From NCBI GenBank assembly GCA_955652845.1, contig CATPBY010000356.1:1-5537 (forward strand): a DNA stretch of 5,537 bases, written 5' to 3'. Below, one piece after another: positions 5,469 to 5,537 of the stretch. Source of the DNA: an uncultured Terriglobales bacterium. Its GTDB lineage: Bacteria; Acidobacteriota; Terriglobia; Terriglobales; Acidobacteriaceae. The notes beneath the pieces are model-generated. The model ran no database searches and had not been told where the DNA came from. It saw nothing but the letters and a program-made list of their open reading frames with translations. The position numbers and the translations under genes are program-made. Numbering within the stretch: the first letter of the stretch is position 1; each line of letters starts with the position of its first letter.

Positions 5469-5537
5469 TCAAAAAATCTTCCAGACGAAGTGTCCGACGA
5501 GAGCGATCAGCAGCACCCCGCCGACGCCGCAAACCCA
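5469..5537 (-). CDS. C-terminal end of a probable membrane protein, partial
   Basis: The minus strand is open from the right edge (first full codon 5537-5535) for 22 codons to TGA at 5471-5469. The peptide contains CGVGGVLLIALVGHFVWKIF, a hydrophobic segment of transmembrane-helix length ending in a short Lys-Ile-Phe tail. This would suit a C-terminal membrane anchor or the last helix of a larger membrane protein. It lies 43 bp upstream of the HTH gene on the same strand, so the two may be cotranscribed. The fragment is too short for a family assignment, and a chance open frame cannot be excluded. Confidence 0.45.
   Translation of the reverse strand, partial: WVCGVGGVLLIALVGHFVWKIF

Overview
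The window looks like chromosomal DNA of a Gram-negative soil bacterium, most likely an acidobacterium (Acidobacteriota). The main evidence is the large gene at 745-3144. It encodes a membrane Ser/Thr kinase with a TolB-like (FlgO/TolB_N) domain and a TPR tail, an architecture greatly expanded in Solibacter/Koribacter-type genomes. A stand-alone excisionase-like HTH protein of the type common in the same phylum, and an outer-membrane porin, fit this picture. No tRNA, rRNA, CRISPR array, insertion sequence or integrase was seen.

Layout, left to right. (1) Bases 1-130 (+) hold the C-terminal end of a DUF72/YecE-like protein; its stop codon lies inside a perfect 11-bp inverted repeat. (2) Bases 173-559 (-) encode a small membrane-anchored protein that joins a YtxH-like glycine-rich N-terminus to a ComEA-like helix-hairpin-helix domain. 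(3) A 185-bp divergent intergenic region separates it from (4) the kinase/TolB_N/TPR gene at 745-3144 (+), which has a good sigma-70-type promoter just upstream of the chosen start. (5) Converging on the kinase from the right, with only 19 bp between the stops, is a minus-strand block. In transcription order it holds the end of a membrane protein (5537-5469, partial), a 107-residue HTH protein (5425-5102), a 417-residue coiled-coil porin (4916-3663) and a 163-residue secreted single-domain PstS-like binding protein (3655-3164).

How the genes may work together. The porin and the small binding protein form an evident two-gene operon: 7 bp apart, one strong promoter at 5002-5029, and one strong ribosome binding site in front of the porin. 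The pair suggests uptake or sensing of a small anion such as phosphate across the outer membrane, with no ABC permease or ATPase in the window. The HTH gene just upstream is a candidate local regulator. The kinase is probably a separate signalling unit with a cytoplasmic catalytic domain and an extracytoplasmic TolB-like/TPR region. No direct functional link between the kinase and the porin operon can be shown from sequence.

Nothing here amounts to a clearly new defence or mobile system. The points most worth a second look are the porin plus orphan half-size binding protein, the YtxH-HhH fusion, and the hairpin over the DUF72 stop codon.
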